Source of the DNA: Pseudomonas grimontii
GTDB taxonomy: Bacteria > Pseudomonadota > Gammaproteobacteria > Pseudomonadales > Pseudomonadaceae
Length of the DNA stretch: 64,000 nt
Assembly (NCBI RefSeq): GCF_007858185.1
Contig: NZ_VFES01000005.1
Location: 232,500 to 296,499 of the forward strand
Direction: 5' to 3'
In this document: positions 53,887 to 62,160 of the stretch, piece by piece
Position numbering within the stretch: position 1 is the stretch's first letter
How the letters are laid out: each line of letters begins with the position of its first letter
Position numbers and translations under genes: made by a program
The notes under the pieces: generated by a model
Database searches by the model: none
Told to the model about the DNA's origin: nothing
Seen by the model: only the letters and a program-made list of their open reading frames with translations

Positions 53887-54462
53887 ATGAAAGGATTTGG
53901 GGTGTTCGCGCTGATCGTCGGCGTGTGCTGGCTAATCTTCGCACTGAGTATGGATGTCTCCGTGCCGACTGGCGCCGGCGGCAGAGTGAATAACCTGGGG
54001 CTCATGGCTGACCGCCAGATCCACACCATTGTTGGCGGAGTGATTGCGCTCGCCGGCCTGCTCATGGTTTTGTTGGGCGGTAAGGGCTCCCCTGCTGCCG
54101 CCCAGGCAGAGAAAGACACGCGCCCCTGCCCTTTGTGTGCCGAAAGCATCAAGACCGCTGCGGTCAAGTGCAAGCACTGCGGTGCAGACGTTGAACCGGT
54201 AGCCGCCACAAGGCTGAAAAACGGATGGGTCGCCTCGACTACCTGCCGTGACGAGGAAGAACAGCAGCGCACCATTGAAGCCATTACCAGTACCGGGCTA
54301 CCAGTTGTATCAATGATCGGCCTGGCCGTGGGTGCCGGCCCATTTGAAACGAAGGAAGAAGCCAAGCAAGCCTTGGTCACGATGCGCGATGGCCCCAGGC
54401 TATTCAGTGAGATCGTTTATAGGGACTCGGTGAGCGGCAAGTACCCGCCGATCAGCGACTGA
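53887..54462 (+). CDS. membrane protein with zinc ribbon and SPOR-like end
   Basis: 191 residues. Two N-terminal membrane segments (about 3-24 and 48-66), a C4 zinc ribbon (CPLC-X13-CKHC) and a C-terminal segment (GWVASTTCRDEEEQQRTIEAIT..EAKQALVTMRD) that resembles a SPOR peptidoglycan-binding fold. Such a layout could link envelope and cytoplasm. The SPOR call is from sequence feel. Terminator follows. Confidence 0.55.
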   Translation: MKGFGVFALIVGVCWLIFALSMDVSVPTGAGGRVNNLGLMADRQIHTIVGGVIALAGLLMVLLGGKGSPAAAQAEKDTRPCPLCAESIKTAAVKCKHCGADVEPVAATRLKNGWVASTTCRDEEEQQRTIEAITSTGLPVVSMIGLAVGAGPFETKEEAKQALVTMRDGPRLFSEIVYRDSVSGKYPPISD

Positions 54463-54480
54463 TGCCACCATGCCAACAGA

Positions 54481-54502
54481 GCCCGCTTTTCGCGGGCTTT
54501 TT
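54481..54502 (+). terminator. intrinsic terminator
   Basis: GCCCGC-TTTTC-GCGGGC followed by five T, directly after the membrane protein. Confidence 0.8.
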
Positions 54503-54531
54503 ATTGCGTAGAGGGAAAGCCAGATTTAGAT

Positions 54532-54547
54532 CATTTATGCATAAATG
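54532..54547. promoter_or_regulatory. 16-bp perfect palindrome upstream of DUF1654 gene
   Basis: CATTTATGCATAAATG, about 80 bases before the DUF1654 start. A likely operator for an unknown regulator. Confidence 0.45.
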
Positions 54548-54628
54548 CATTTTTGGCCTAAATGCTACTTGCCAATATTTACGGGCAACAATACTGTTCA
54601 TATATACAGTTACGACCAGGAGAGTCGC

Positions 54629-54880
54629 ATGCAAAGTCCAGCGTTTACCACCTCAAAACCACCATCCTCCTACGAGTCGACAGGCCGTCGCCTGCAGGCC
54701 CTGATCGCCTCACCAGGTGTTCAAAAGTACCAGGCGGTGACAGTGTGTAGGCTGGAGCATGAAGCTCCAGAAGACTGGCAGCGCCTTCTGGATGAGATCA
54801 GCGAAACAGCCGGAGTCCGAGTCGAGACCCTAGAGGGCGGAGCCGTCAGGATCGGCTGGCGAGAATACTGCGACGCATAA
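54629..54880 (+). CDS. DUF1654 family protein
   Basis: 83 residues. SYESTGRRLQALI, VTVCRLEHEAPEDWQRLLDEI and GGAVRIGW match the Pseudomonas DUF1654 family, often found in phages and near SOS-like genes. CCAGGAGA precedes the ATG at 54629. Followed by a terminator and then the left operators. Confidence 0.82.
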   Translation: MQSPAFTTSKPPSSYESTGRRLQALIASPGVQKYQAVTVCRLEHEAPEDWQRLLDEISETAGVRVETLEGGAVRIGWREYCDA

Positions 54881-54884
54881 CTGA

Positions 54885-54907
54885 GCCCGCCACTGAGCGG
54901 GCTTTTT
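54885..54907 (+). terminator. intrinsic terminator
   Basis: GCCCGC-CACTGA-GCGGGC then five T, closing the DUF1654 unit just before the left operator region. Confidence 0.78.
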
Positions 54908-54926
54908 ATCGGCTGCGAGAAAATAT

Positions 54927-54965
54927 ATAAGCCTGCTTATTGACGAATAAAATAAGCTCACTTAT
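54927..54965. promoter_or_regulatory. left operator region, two operators
   Basis: ATAAGCCTGCTTAT (54927-54940), identical to the strongest right operator, and ATAAGCTCACTTAT (54952-54965), 25 bases on. This marks a second CI/Cro-controlled promoter that would drive the plus-strand recombination genes. Confidence 0.8.
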
Positions 54966-55017
54966 ATTTACTCCGTCGAGTCACCCAACAGGGACTCGCC
55001 AGGGCCTCACCGCCCGC

Positions 55018-55026
55018 CGCTCTTTA
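55018..55026 (+). promoter_or_regulatory. boxA-like antitermination signal
   Basis: CGCTCTTTA, close to lambda nut boxA (CGCTCTTA) and rRNA boxA (TGCTCTTTA). It lies in the leader after the left operators. A short hairpin-capable sequence CCGG-GTCACCA-CCGG follows and could act as boxB. Confidence 0.5.
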
Positions 55027-55304
55027 GCGACACCCCTTGCCGGGTCACCACCGGCCCAGATTCAAAGGCAGCGATGAACCGGCCTAAACGGTTCAGAGGG
55101 TTGGCAACTGACCCGGGCGTGCAGCGTAAAGCGCCAAGAACAGTTATCCAGCGGGAGAACAAGCCGAAAGGCCCGCGGCTGGAAGAACAATTTGAATCGA
55201 TCTGTACCGCGCCAGTAGCGCCGAAGGATCAGCGGAAATTTTCACTGATGCACCTGGTTACCCGGGTGCATTGGGAAAACAACCGATCAAGCACGGAGCC
55301 TCAA

Positions 55305-56069
55305 ATGAGCGAACAAACACTTCAAGCGCTGCTGGCCGAGCGCGTCACCGCTTTTGCAAACAGCAACAAGCCAGTCGAAATCATCGATGAGCACGTAAAA
55401 AAGATGTTCACCAGCGTGGTCGACAACTGCTTCGGCCGTTACGGCGACATGGGCAAACAGGTTGAGGAGGCAATCAAGGCTGCGCTTCCGGCCAATCTGT
55501 CCACCATTTTTGAACTGACGCGCTACAACGCCATGATTGCGGCCGCTCTTAAAGAGAAGTGGGAAAACAGCGGCGTCGAGGCCGACATGGTGCGCCTGGC
55601 GCAGCAGCAAATCGACGAGGTGTTAAACAAGGACGCTATGCCTGAGGTGATCAGCCTGGAGGCCCTGATGGAAGCCTTCGTCGAGGACCATAAAGAGTCC
55701 GCCGCCGAGGAGCACTGGGAGCATCCAGACATTCGTTTCCAGCCATCTGACTACGGCGGCCTGCATATCTACTTCGATAAGAAGCCCAAAGATCACAGTG
55801 CTTCGAGCTACTCCAGAAGCTCTGAGCGCAGCGAATATATGCTCGACAACGCCATCCACATCAGCTTCGACCGTAACGGCAAGGATCGTGACGAAAAGGG
55901 GCGTGAGGTTGGCACTATGTACTCCGCCAAAATCGACGGCGAGAAGATCAGCCAGACCCTGCGATTCCGCTCTCCATTCGAGAAGATGGTCGCAGCGCTC
56001 TACTTCGGCTCTTCGAAGATCATCGTCGACTGCGATGAGGATGAGTTCAGCTACGGTATCTACGACTGA
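55305..56069 (+). CDS. first large early protein of the left operon, unknown
   Basis: 254 residues from 55305, chosen because CACGGAGCC precedes the ATG. The same frame is open back to an ATG at 55074, which would add a basic N-terminal segment. The protein is acidic and helical in the first half. No recognised domain. It is the first gene after the left operators, in front of several small genes and the recombination pair. The 424 bases before it hold the operators, boxA and the leader. Confidence 0.6.
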   Translation: MSEQTLQALLAERVTAFANSNKPVEIIDEHVKKMFTSVVDNCFGRYGDMGKQVEEAIKAALPANLSTIFELTRYNAMIAAALKEKWENSGVEADMVRLAQQQIDEVLNKDAMPEVISLEALMEAFVEDHKESAAEEHWEHPDIRFQPSDYGGLHIYFDKKPKDHSASSYSRSSERSEYMLDNAIHISFDRNGKDRDEKGREVGTMYSAKIDGEKISQTLRFRSPFEKMVAALYFGSSKIIVDCDEDEFSYGIYD

Positions 56070-56211
56070 ACAACCCGCGCCATGACAGCCGGGAAAGACC
56101 GGCACCCTTCCCCACCTCTATTACGTCAGCACTTCTCCCCCGCGCCCATCGGCAACCAGCGGGAGGCATGAGTGTTGACGAATACAGATGAACCAACGAA
56201 TGGAGAGAGTC

Positions 56212-56484
56212 ATGGAAACCAAACACACGCCTGGGCCGTGGAACTACGGCGTCCGTAAAGATGGCTCTATTTGGCTTTCGCTGGGCGCCCCAGGCGACGG
56301 TCCGCACTACCAAGGCGACCTTGTAGCGACCGAGTCAGATGCCAAGCTGATCGTCGCCGCGCCGGAGTTGCTGGAAAGCCTGAGCAACCTGGTGGGCTTG
56401 GCAAAGCTCGGCGCTGCTCGCCTCGATAAGTACCACGCCGCCCTCGCAGATGCAGAAGCAGTCATCGCCAAAGCCACCGCCTAA
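56212..56484 (+). CDS. small phage protein with KHTPGPW start
   Basis: 90 residues starting METKHTPGPWNYG; the HTPGPW motif is frequent at the start of small phage proteins. TGGAGAGAGTC precedes the ATG. Function unknown. Confidence 0.65.
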   Translation: METKHTPGPWNYGVRKDGSIWLSLGAPGDGPHYQGDLVATESDAKLIVAAPELLESLSNLVGLAKLGAARLDKYHAALADAEAVIAKATA

Positions 56485-56505
56485 CCCCAAACACTGGAGG
56501 TCGCC

Positions 56506-56784
56506 ATGCATGACTGTACTGAAACTCAATCGGTGTGCCGAGGATGCGGCCTCAAGTTGCGCGGGTCGCCGTCATGGAAAGCCGGGCTTGCCTACCACCC
56601 CGAGCCTGGCGGAACTGTCCACCGCTGCCACTACGGCGGCTGGGTCTGTTCCAGGCGTTGCGATGTTCGTGCCTGTGTGGAGCTGGAAGGAACCATGCCT
56701 GGTTGCGGCTCGGTGGACGGATACCGGCGCCTGTCGCCTTACGCAAAAGAGAGCATTGAACGCCACTGGCCGGAGGCAGTATGA
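56506..56784 (+). CDS. Cys-rich small protein
   Basis: 92 residues with about eight cysteines, including CRGCG and CHYGGWVCSRRC. Probably binds two metals. Overlaps the next gene by four bases (ATGA). Confidence 0.6.
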   Translation: MHDCTETQSVCRGCGLKLRGSPSWKAGLAYHPEPGGTVHRCHYGGWVCSRRCDVRACVELEGTMPGCGSVDGYRRLSPYAKESIERHWPEAV

Positions 56785-57047
56785 ACCAAAGTCAGCACGC
56801 TTACTGCGACGTAGCACTCGCAATTAACCAGCGCCGCAATATGTCCTTGGCCCTTTGTCTTGGGCTGGTCGGCTCCAGCGCCCCGAAGAAATCGCCGCTT
56901 TTTCGAGTCATCCCGGCCGGGAATGAGTTCTTCCACGTCGTTGATTCCGCCACCGGCAAGGTGAAAGGGTTTCGCCGCAACCACAACGAAGCCTGCGCCC
57001 TCGCCCGGAGCCTGGAGACTCGCCATGCCAACCAGCTACGCGGATAG
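56781..57047 (+). CDS. small phage early protein
   Basis: 88 residues, no membrane segment. PLFRVIPAGNEFFHVVDSATGKVKGF suggests a compact beta fold. Overlaps both neighbours. Confidence 0.55.
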   Translation: MNQSQHAYCDVALAINQRRNMSLALCLGLVGSSAPKKSPLFRVIPAGNEFFHVVDSATGKVKGFRRNHNEACALARSLETRHANQLRG

Positions 57048-57261
57048 CGCCCAGGCCAGGGAATCAGACAGGCGCTGGGACTTGCCCAACTTCGGCAGGA
57101 GCGTGCACGTCGATCTGTTCCACGAATACACGGCAGGCGACCTGGCAGAGCGCGATGCACGGCGGCTCAGGGAGCGGGCCAGCCTCAAACTGCGCATCGG
57201 CCTGACCATGGCTCGGATGGAACTGATCTGTCCGCCCATTGAGGTGAAGCATGGATCTTAA
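57025..57261 (+). CDS. small phage early protein
   Basis: 78 residues, helical and basic at the C-terminal half. Overlaps the previous gene by 23 bases and the next by 11. Function unknown. Confidence 0.5.
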   Translation: MPTSYADSAQARESDRRWDLPNFGRSVHVDLFHEYTAGDLAERDARRLRERASLKLRIGLTMARMELICPPIEVKHGS

Positions 57262-57478
57262 TCAGCGAAACCACCAGACAGCCGTTAGCTGGATCGAAGG
57301 CGAGATCGAAAACATGATTCTCGACTTGGGCAAGCCAAACGCCAGCGCGGCGGCCACCTCGTGCGTAACCCTTGCTTTCATGCTGCGGGTTATAGACGAC
57401 AACGAACATCGGTACTTCCGCGCTCGCATCGACAAGATTTACGCCAACTACAACGCCTCTATCGTTTCCGCCGCTTAA
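57251..57478 (+). CDS. small phage early protein
   Basis: 75 residues. ISVIEGEIEN-like helix at the start and YFRARIDKIYANYN near the end. Function unknown. Confidence 0.5.
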   Translation: MDLNQRNHQTAVSWIEGEIENMILDLGKPNASAAATSCVTLAFMLRVIDDNEHRYFRARIDKIYANYNASIVSAA

Positions 57479-57535
57479 CGGCGCCACCCCACCACAACAC
57501 TTTCAATGCTGCGCCAGGCGCGGCGAGGGATCGTC

Positions 57536-58696
57536 ATGTCCACAAATCCTAAAAAAGCACCTGCACAAGAATCGCTCGAAATGAGCGAAGCCGAAGAAGC
57601 GAAAAAGGCTGTATCCCCTGCCGTGGCGGTGACCGACATCGCTGAATATCGGCCACACGAAGAACAAATCGTTCGCTTGGAAACAACCTACGCGAAGCTG
57701 GTCGTTGACTGCTCGACGAGCGAAGGCTTGGCAAATGCGAAGGAAGTCCGCGTCGATATCCGAGACGTGCGCTATGCGCTGGCAAACACCACCAAGACCG
57801 CGCTGGTGCCATATCAGCAGAAGGTGAAAGAAGCACAGGCTCGCGTCAACCAAGTTAAGGAGTTCGGTGAAGCGCTGAAAGCTCGCGTCCTAGTGCTTGA
57901 AGAGCCAATCGATGAAGCCATCAAGGCCGAAGAGAAACGCGTCGCCGACGCTAAGGCCGAGAAAGAGCGTGTCGAGGCTGAGCGTGTCGAAGCTATCCGG
58001 GCGAAAATTACCCGCTTCAGTTCTGTCGCTGCCGCATACGCAAGCCGCAGCGCTGCCGACGTCGCCGGAATTCTGCAAGGCGTTAAGGAGTCGGTGATCC
58101 TGCCCGAAGAATATGGCGAATTTGAAGCCGAAGGCACCATCGCTCGCGACAACGCAATTGAGCAGTTGGAAGCGCTACACAAGGCTGCCATTGATCGGGA
58201 GGAAGCTGCTGCCAAGCTGCTGGCTCAGCAGAAAGAGCTGGACGAACTGCGCGAGAAGCAACGCATCGCCGACGCTGAGGCTGAAGAACTGCGTAAGCAG
58301 CGGGCCGAGGAAGATCGTCTGCGCTTGAAAAAGCAGCAGGACGAGTTGGACCAGCAACGCCGCGACATGGAAGCACAGCAGCGCCAGCAGCGTGAACAGC
58401 AGGAAGAGCAACAGCGCCAGCAGCGTGAACGTGACGCGCAGTATCAGCGCGACCAGGAAGAGCTGGCCCGTCTGCGCGCCCAAGCTGCCGCGCCGGCCCC
58501 GGTCATTGCTACGGTTCCCGTGTCGATCGAAGCGAAGGCCGAGGTCGCACCAGTCAGCTCACAGGCGACCAGCGCTGAACGGGACGATTTGACTACATCC
58601 GCACCGGCGGTTGACGACATTGTCGAGGTTGTAGCGCTGGGCTTTGACGTAGACCTCGAAACCGCTCGCGCCTGGCTTCGTGCCATCCGCTTCTAA
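57536..58696 (+). CDS. coiled-coil protein (DUF1351-like) before RecT
   Basis: 386 residues. First 60 residues are acidic; about 60-170 resembles the DUF1351 family (LETTYAKLVVDCSTSEGLANAKEVR), which commonly stands next to RecT genes. The middle to end is a very long Arg/Gln-rich coiled coil (about 235-320), then a disordered tail. Start at 57536 with GAGGG upstream. Possibly a DNA recombination accessory. Confidence 0.65.
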   Translation: MSTNPKKAPAQESLEMSEAEEAKKAVSPAVAVTDIAEYRPHEEQIVRLETTYAKLVVDCSTSEGLANAKEVRVDIRDVRYALANTTKTALVPYQQKVKEAQARVNQVKEFGEALKARVLVLEEPIDEAIKAEEKRVADAKAEKERVEAERVEAIRAKITRFSSVAAAYASRSAADVAGILQGVKESVILPEEYGEFEAEGTIARDNAIEQLEALHKAAIDREEAAAKLLAQQKELDELREKQRIADAEAEELRKQRAEEDRLRLKKQQDELDQQRRDMEAQQRQQREQQEEQQRQQRERDAQYQRDQEELARLRAQAAAPAPVIATVPVSIEAKAEVAPVSSQATSAERDDLTTSAPAVDDIVEVVALGFDVDLETARAWLRAIRF

Positions 58697-58749
58697 CCAC
58701 CCTTTCCATCTCACAGCCAGCAAACCTCATGCTGGCTACGGAGGGCGCT

Positions 58750-59715
58750 ATGACCGATACAGACCCCCAAGCACAGACAGGCCTCGCCACATACCACGAT
58801 CCATCGCACAACGCGGCAGCGCTCATCCTTGACCCCGGCACCATGAGGTCGATGACTGATCTTGCGACCATGATGGCTGATGGAAAAACGACGGTTCCTG
58901 AGCATCTTCGGGGTAACAGGGCCGACTGTATGGCAATCGTCTTGCAGGCAATGCAGTGGCAGATGAACCCATTCGCAGTAGCCCAGAAAACGTTCATCGT
59001 GAAGGGTGGCGCACTGAGTTACGAAGCCCAATTGGTCAACGCCGTAATCACATCCAAGGCTCCCACCATCGACCGATTGCACTATGAATGGTTTGGCCCC
59101 TGGGAAAACATTGTTGGCAAATTCCTTGTTAAGAAAAACTCGGAAAACAAGGAATATCGCGTGCCTGGCTGGGGCCTGCTCGACGAGGTGGGACTGGGAG
59201 TCCGAGTTTGGGCAACCTTCCGTGGGGAGGATGAACCGCGAGTGCTTGAGACGCTCATGGCGCAAGCTCGAACTCGAAACTCCACCCTATGGGCTGACGA
59301 CCCAAAGCAGCAGATTGCGTACCTCGCCACAAAGAAATGGGCTCGCCTATTTTGCCCTGACGTGATCCTGGGTGTTTACACGCCTGACGAGTTCGAAGGC
59401 TCATACGGGAACGAGATTGATATCACTCCTGCTGAGCAAACTGCGAACACCGCCGCCGCCGCTGGGGTGTCATTCGGACCCAAATCACCTTCTCCAGAAA
59501 TCGACGGAGTATTCGCGGACCTGCTGGAAGTTGCAAAGCGCCAGGACATCGACGCTTACGCAGCAGCGTGGGCAGGCCTCAAGCCAAAGCAGCGCGCAGC
59601 AATCGGCCTGGAGTGCCATGAAGCACTCAAGAGTATGGCGGCGACCGTCGATGCTGACTTCACGGACATGACCAGCACCAACGGCGACCAGCCACACGCA
59701 GAGGAGGCGGCATAG
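58750..59715 (+). CDS. RecT family single-strand annealing protein
   Basis: 321 residues. MAIVLQAMQWQMNPFAVAQKTFIV, GGALSYEAQLVNAVI, TNPKQQIAYLAT-like and KWARLFCPDVILGVYTPDEFE match RecT. It anneals complementary single strands during phage recombination. ACGGAGGGCGC precedes the ATG at 58750. The exonuclease gene starts at its stop codon. Confidence 0.93.
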   Translation: MTDTDPQAQTGLATYHDPSHNAAALILDPGTMRSMTDLATMMADGKTTVPEHLRGNRADCMAIVLQAMQWQMNPFAVAQKTFIVKGGALSYEAQLVNAVITSKAPTIDRLHYEWFGPWENIVGKFLVKKNSENKEYRVPGWGLLDEVGLGVRVWATFRGEDEPRVLETLMAQARTRNSTLWADDPKQQIAYLATKKWARLFCPDVILGVYTPDEFEGSYGNEIDITPAEQTANTAAAAGVSFGPKSPSPEIDGVFADLLEVAKRQDIDAYAAAWAGLKPKQRAAIGLECHEALKSMAATVDADFTDMTSTNGDQPHAEEAA

Positions 59716-60377
59716 TGAGAACGGAACTTCAGGGCACAGAGAAGTGGCATGCGGACCGATCTGGCCGCGTGACAGCCAGCCGCTTCAAAGATGTGATGGC
59801 CTGGGGGAAGCCTGACAAAAATGGGAAGCGCGAGCCAATGGGGGCGCGCACCTCATACATGCGCGAATTGTGCTTCGAGCGACTGGCAAAGAAGTCCAAA
59901 CATAACGTCAGCAGCGCCTCCCTAAAATGGGGGCACGCTGAAGAACAAAAGGCCCAGGACGCCTACGAAATGCTGACCGGCAACATCGTCCTCCCCTCCG
60001 AATTCATCGTTCACCCCAAGTACGACTGGCTCGGCTGCTCGCCGGACGGCCTGATAAATGATGATGGGGGCACCGAATCGAAGTGCCCATTCAACGAAGC
60101 GATACATATCAGGACTTGGCTGGAAGGAATGCCCGAAGAACACATGCCGCAGGTCCAGGGCTGCATGTTCGTTACCGGCCGCAAATGGTGGGACTTTATT
60201 TCGTTCGACTCGCGTCAGGATGAGGATTGTCAGCTCTACATCGAGACGATTTACCGCGACGAAGCCTACATCGCCAACCTGCACAGAGAACTGGTCCAGT
60301 TCAACCTGGAGCTTAATCGCATGGTTGATGAGGTAGCGGACAAAGCTCGGGCGCAAGCCCATCGTTTAGGAGCCTGA
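59715..60377 (+). CDS. YqaJ-type recombination exonuclease
   Basis: 220 residues. WHADRSGRVTASRF near the N-terminus, WGHAEEQKAQDAYE with acidic Glu, GCSPDGL and TESKCPF carry the PD-(D/E)xK metal-site residues. It degrades one strand at DNA ends to feed RecT. GTG start at 59715 overlaps the RecT stop (TAGTG). Confidence 0.93.
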   Translation: MRTELQGTEKWHADRSGRVTASRFKDVMAWGKPDKNGKREPMGARTSYMRELCFERLAKKSKHNVSSASLKWGHAEEQKAQDAYEMLTGNIVLPSEFIVHPKYDWLGCSPDGLINDDGGTESKCPFNEAIHIRTWLEGMPEEHMPQVQGCMFVTGRKWWDFISFDSRQDEDCQLYIETIYRDEAYIANLHRELVQFNLELNRMVDEVADKARAQAHRLGA

Positions 60378-60379
60378 TC

Positions 60380-60622
60380 ATGATCAGCAACCACCTCAGC
60401 CTGGTCGAGCAGCACCGCCAGGACGCTTACTCAATATCGGAGCGCACGGCAGAGTTCTTGGCCGCTGGCGGGACAGTCGCGCAGTTGCCAAGCCCGCCAC
60501 GCAAACCGCTGCCACCGCCCCGCTCCACCAAGATCGATCCCGAAACCATCCTCAAGCGCCGCAAGCCGCCTATCACAGCGGCAGAACGTAAGGCGCTGCG
60601 CAAACTCGCGGAGGCATTATGA
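60380..60622 (+). CDS. small phage protein
   Basis: 80 residues with a Pro-rich middle (PSPPRKPLPPPRS). Starts three bases after the exonuclease stop and overlaps the next gene by four bases. Function unknown. Confidence 0.6.
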   Translation: MISNHLSLVEQHRQDAYSISERTAEFLAAGGTVAQLPSPPRKPLPPPRSTKIDPETILKRRKPPITAAERKALRKLAEAL

Positions 60623-61089
60623 GCAAGCGCAAGGCGCATAATCTGCAGGCACGCATCGCCCGTTCCTGCCGGTCGCTGCTGGCCGCCAACCACGTCGCGG
60701 TGGTGAACATCGACCCCAGCGGCCGCCAGGGCATGATCAATTACAAGGCGCTGAAGAACATCGCACCAGGGAAGATCGGCCAGGCCGTTTGCGGTATCCC
60801 CCACCGGTGGACGATCTACCTCAGCGCGCTTTGCATCGACGCCCGCGGCGACCGCTACAGCAAGTCGGTGGAGGTGGCGCCCGATGGTGTTTACCTCTCC
60901 GACCATCTGGAGGACGTGATCGAGCATTGCTACAAGAAGCTCCGCGACGAGGCCAATCAAAGCCAGATGGTGGCTTCGGGCTGGATTGCCATTCCCGAAG
61001 TGATGTCGCTGGACGAGGCGCACGCAGCGCGGATCTTCGAAGCGGTCGGTGCCTGGCACCAGGTGAAGGTCGATTCATGCGCCGCATAG
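60619..61089 (+). CDS. phage early protein
   Basis: 156 residues with basic N-terminus and mixed fold. No recognised family. Operon partner of the exonuclease pair. Confidence 0.6.
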   Translation: MSKRKAHNLQARIARSCRSLLAANHVAVVNIDPSGRQGMINYKALKNIAPGKIGQAVCGIPHRWTIYLSALCIDARGDRYSKSVEVAPDGVYLSDHLEDVIEHCYKKLRDEANQSQMVASGWIAIPEVMSLDEAHAARIFEAVGAWHQVKVDSCAA

Positions 61090-61158
61090 CCCGCACCCAG
61101 CAACGCAAACGTCAAACCTGGCTCGCATTGCCGGCCAGCGGAATAGAAGAGGTAGGCC

Positions 61159-61482
61159 ATGGCCAAATCAGTACAGGAACGGTCGGCCAAAACTGCCAGG
61201 AAGCGCTTGGCACTTGCCGAAGAGGAATTGAGGCTCAGGGTTCGCCCCGGCACCCGCCAGGCCCTGGCCGACCTGATGGAGTGGTCAGGCATTACTGAGC
61301 AGGGCGAGGCGATGACGCTGATGATTCATCACCTGCACGCGCTTGGTTCGAAAGCTACCTTCCTGCTTGATCCGCCGCGCCACAAAATCCAGATATCCGA
61401 AAACGTGGCGCGGGAATTCCGCAATAAAAGCCTCCTCGCCATCCAGAAAGACCCGGGCGACGAGATCATCGAACCAGCATAA
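61159..61482 (+). CDS. phage early protein with embedded dispersed repeat
   Basis: 107 residues. LRVRPGTRQALADLMEWSGI resembles small ribbon-helix-helix-like phage regulators. Residues near 74-87 are encoded by the 35-bp repeat copy (S-E-N-V-A-R), the same as in the antirepressor. Function unknown. Confidence 0.6.
   Translation: MAKSVQERSAKTARKRLALAEEELRLRVRPGTRQALADLMEWSGITEQGEAMTLMIHHLHALGSKATFLLDPPRHKIQISENVAREFRNKSLLAIQKDPGDEIIEPA
61377..61411. repeat. 35-bp dispersed inverted repeat, copy 3
   Basis: GCGCCACAAAATCC...CGAAAACGTGGCGC, inside the coding sequence of the 107-residue gene. Confidence 0.75.
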
Positions 61483-61506
61483 CCCACCCTACTCGCTGCA
61501 TCAGAC

Positions 61507-62052
61507 CTACCGATTCTGGCCGGGATCGTATAACTCCTCGTAGATGAGTTTTGCTTGAGCTAGAACTTCGGCGCAGCAGCGATCGACTGCCTCTCTATCA
61601 GTTTCACCATTTTTCTCAGCTATAGCCATTGCATTTGATAGCGCAGAGAAAAGCCCTTCGCAGTTAAATTTGAACGCGGTAGTCAATATTTCTAAACGCG
61701 CTCGCGACGCATAAAGCTCGCGATTTATCGAAAAGTAATTATCACTCCAGCGTATTGCTTCGGCGCTCATTACAGCGCCTTCGTGATAAGCGCATGTTAG
61801 ATATGGCTTCCGATGTTCCGCATGCAGCTTCCAATCATGCACTACCCGAATAATTGAAATGAACTCGGAAGCCATGGGCAAGAATTTAGAGAGCCAGTCG
61901 TCGAGTCTTCGCGCTTTGGCATCTTTGTCGAGTCTCGCGTCCGAAGCTGATCTCGCCATCTTCTGAACATGCAAAGTTACTAACGCACCAACCGCGAAAG
62001 AGATCACGTTCACAACAGCTGGCAGCATGACACCAACGTTCCAATCGCCCAC
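61507..62052 (-). CDS. membrane-anchored cargo protein
   Basis: 181 residues with GTG start and AAGGAG upstream. N-terminal membrane segment (LPAVVNVISFAVGALVTL) then helical cytoplasmic part. Base use is less GC-rich. Opposite strand to the early genes; its ribosome site lies in a 43-bp leader copied at 63537. No family known. Confidence 0.6.
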   Translation of the reverse strand: MGDWNVGVMLPAVVNVISFAVGALVTLHVQKMARSASDARLDKDAKARRLDDWLSKFLPMASEFISIIRVVHDWKLHAEHRKPYLTCAYHEGAVMSAEAIRWSDNYFSINRELYASRARLEILTTAFKFNCEGLFSALSNAMAIAEKNGETDREAVDRCCAEVLAQAKLIYEELYDPGQNR

Positions 62053-62057
62053 TAGCT

Positions 62058-62100
62058 TTCTCCTTGATCCGGCTCCATGCCGGTTACCCGTAATACCCCA
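62058..62100. repeat. 43-bp leader repeat, copy 1
   Basis: Matches 63537-63579 with one mismatch. On the minus strand it holds CCGGC-ATGGA-GCCGG and the AAGGAG ribosome site of the gene at 61507. Confidence 0.8.
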
Positions 62101-62160
62101 ACCAAAACCAAATTGCCACCACCGGCCACCGGAGGGCGGCGCTTACCTGAGGTAAACGAA

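Noticed and set aside
61077..61298. Short basic frame between early genes
   Set aside because: Runs through the ribosome site and start of the next gene in another frame; no support.
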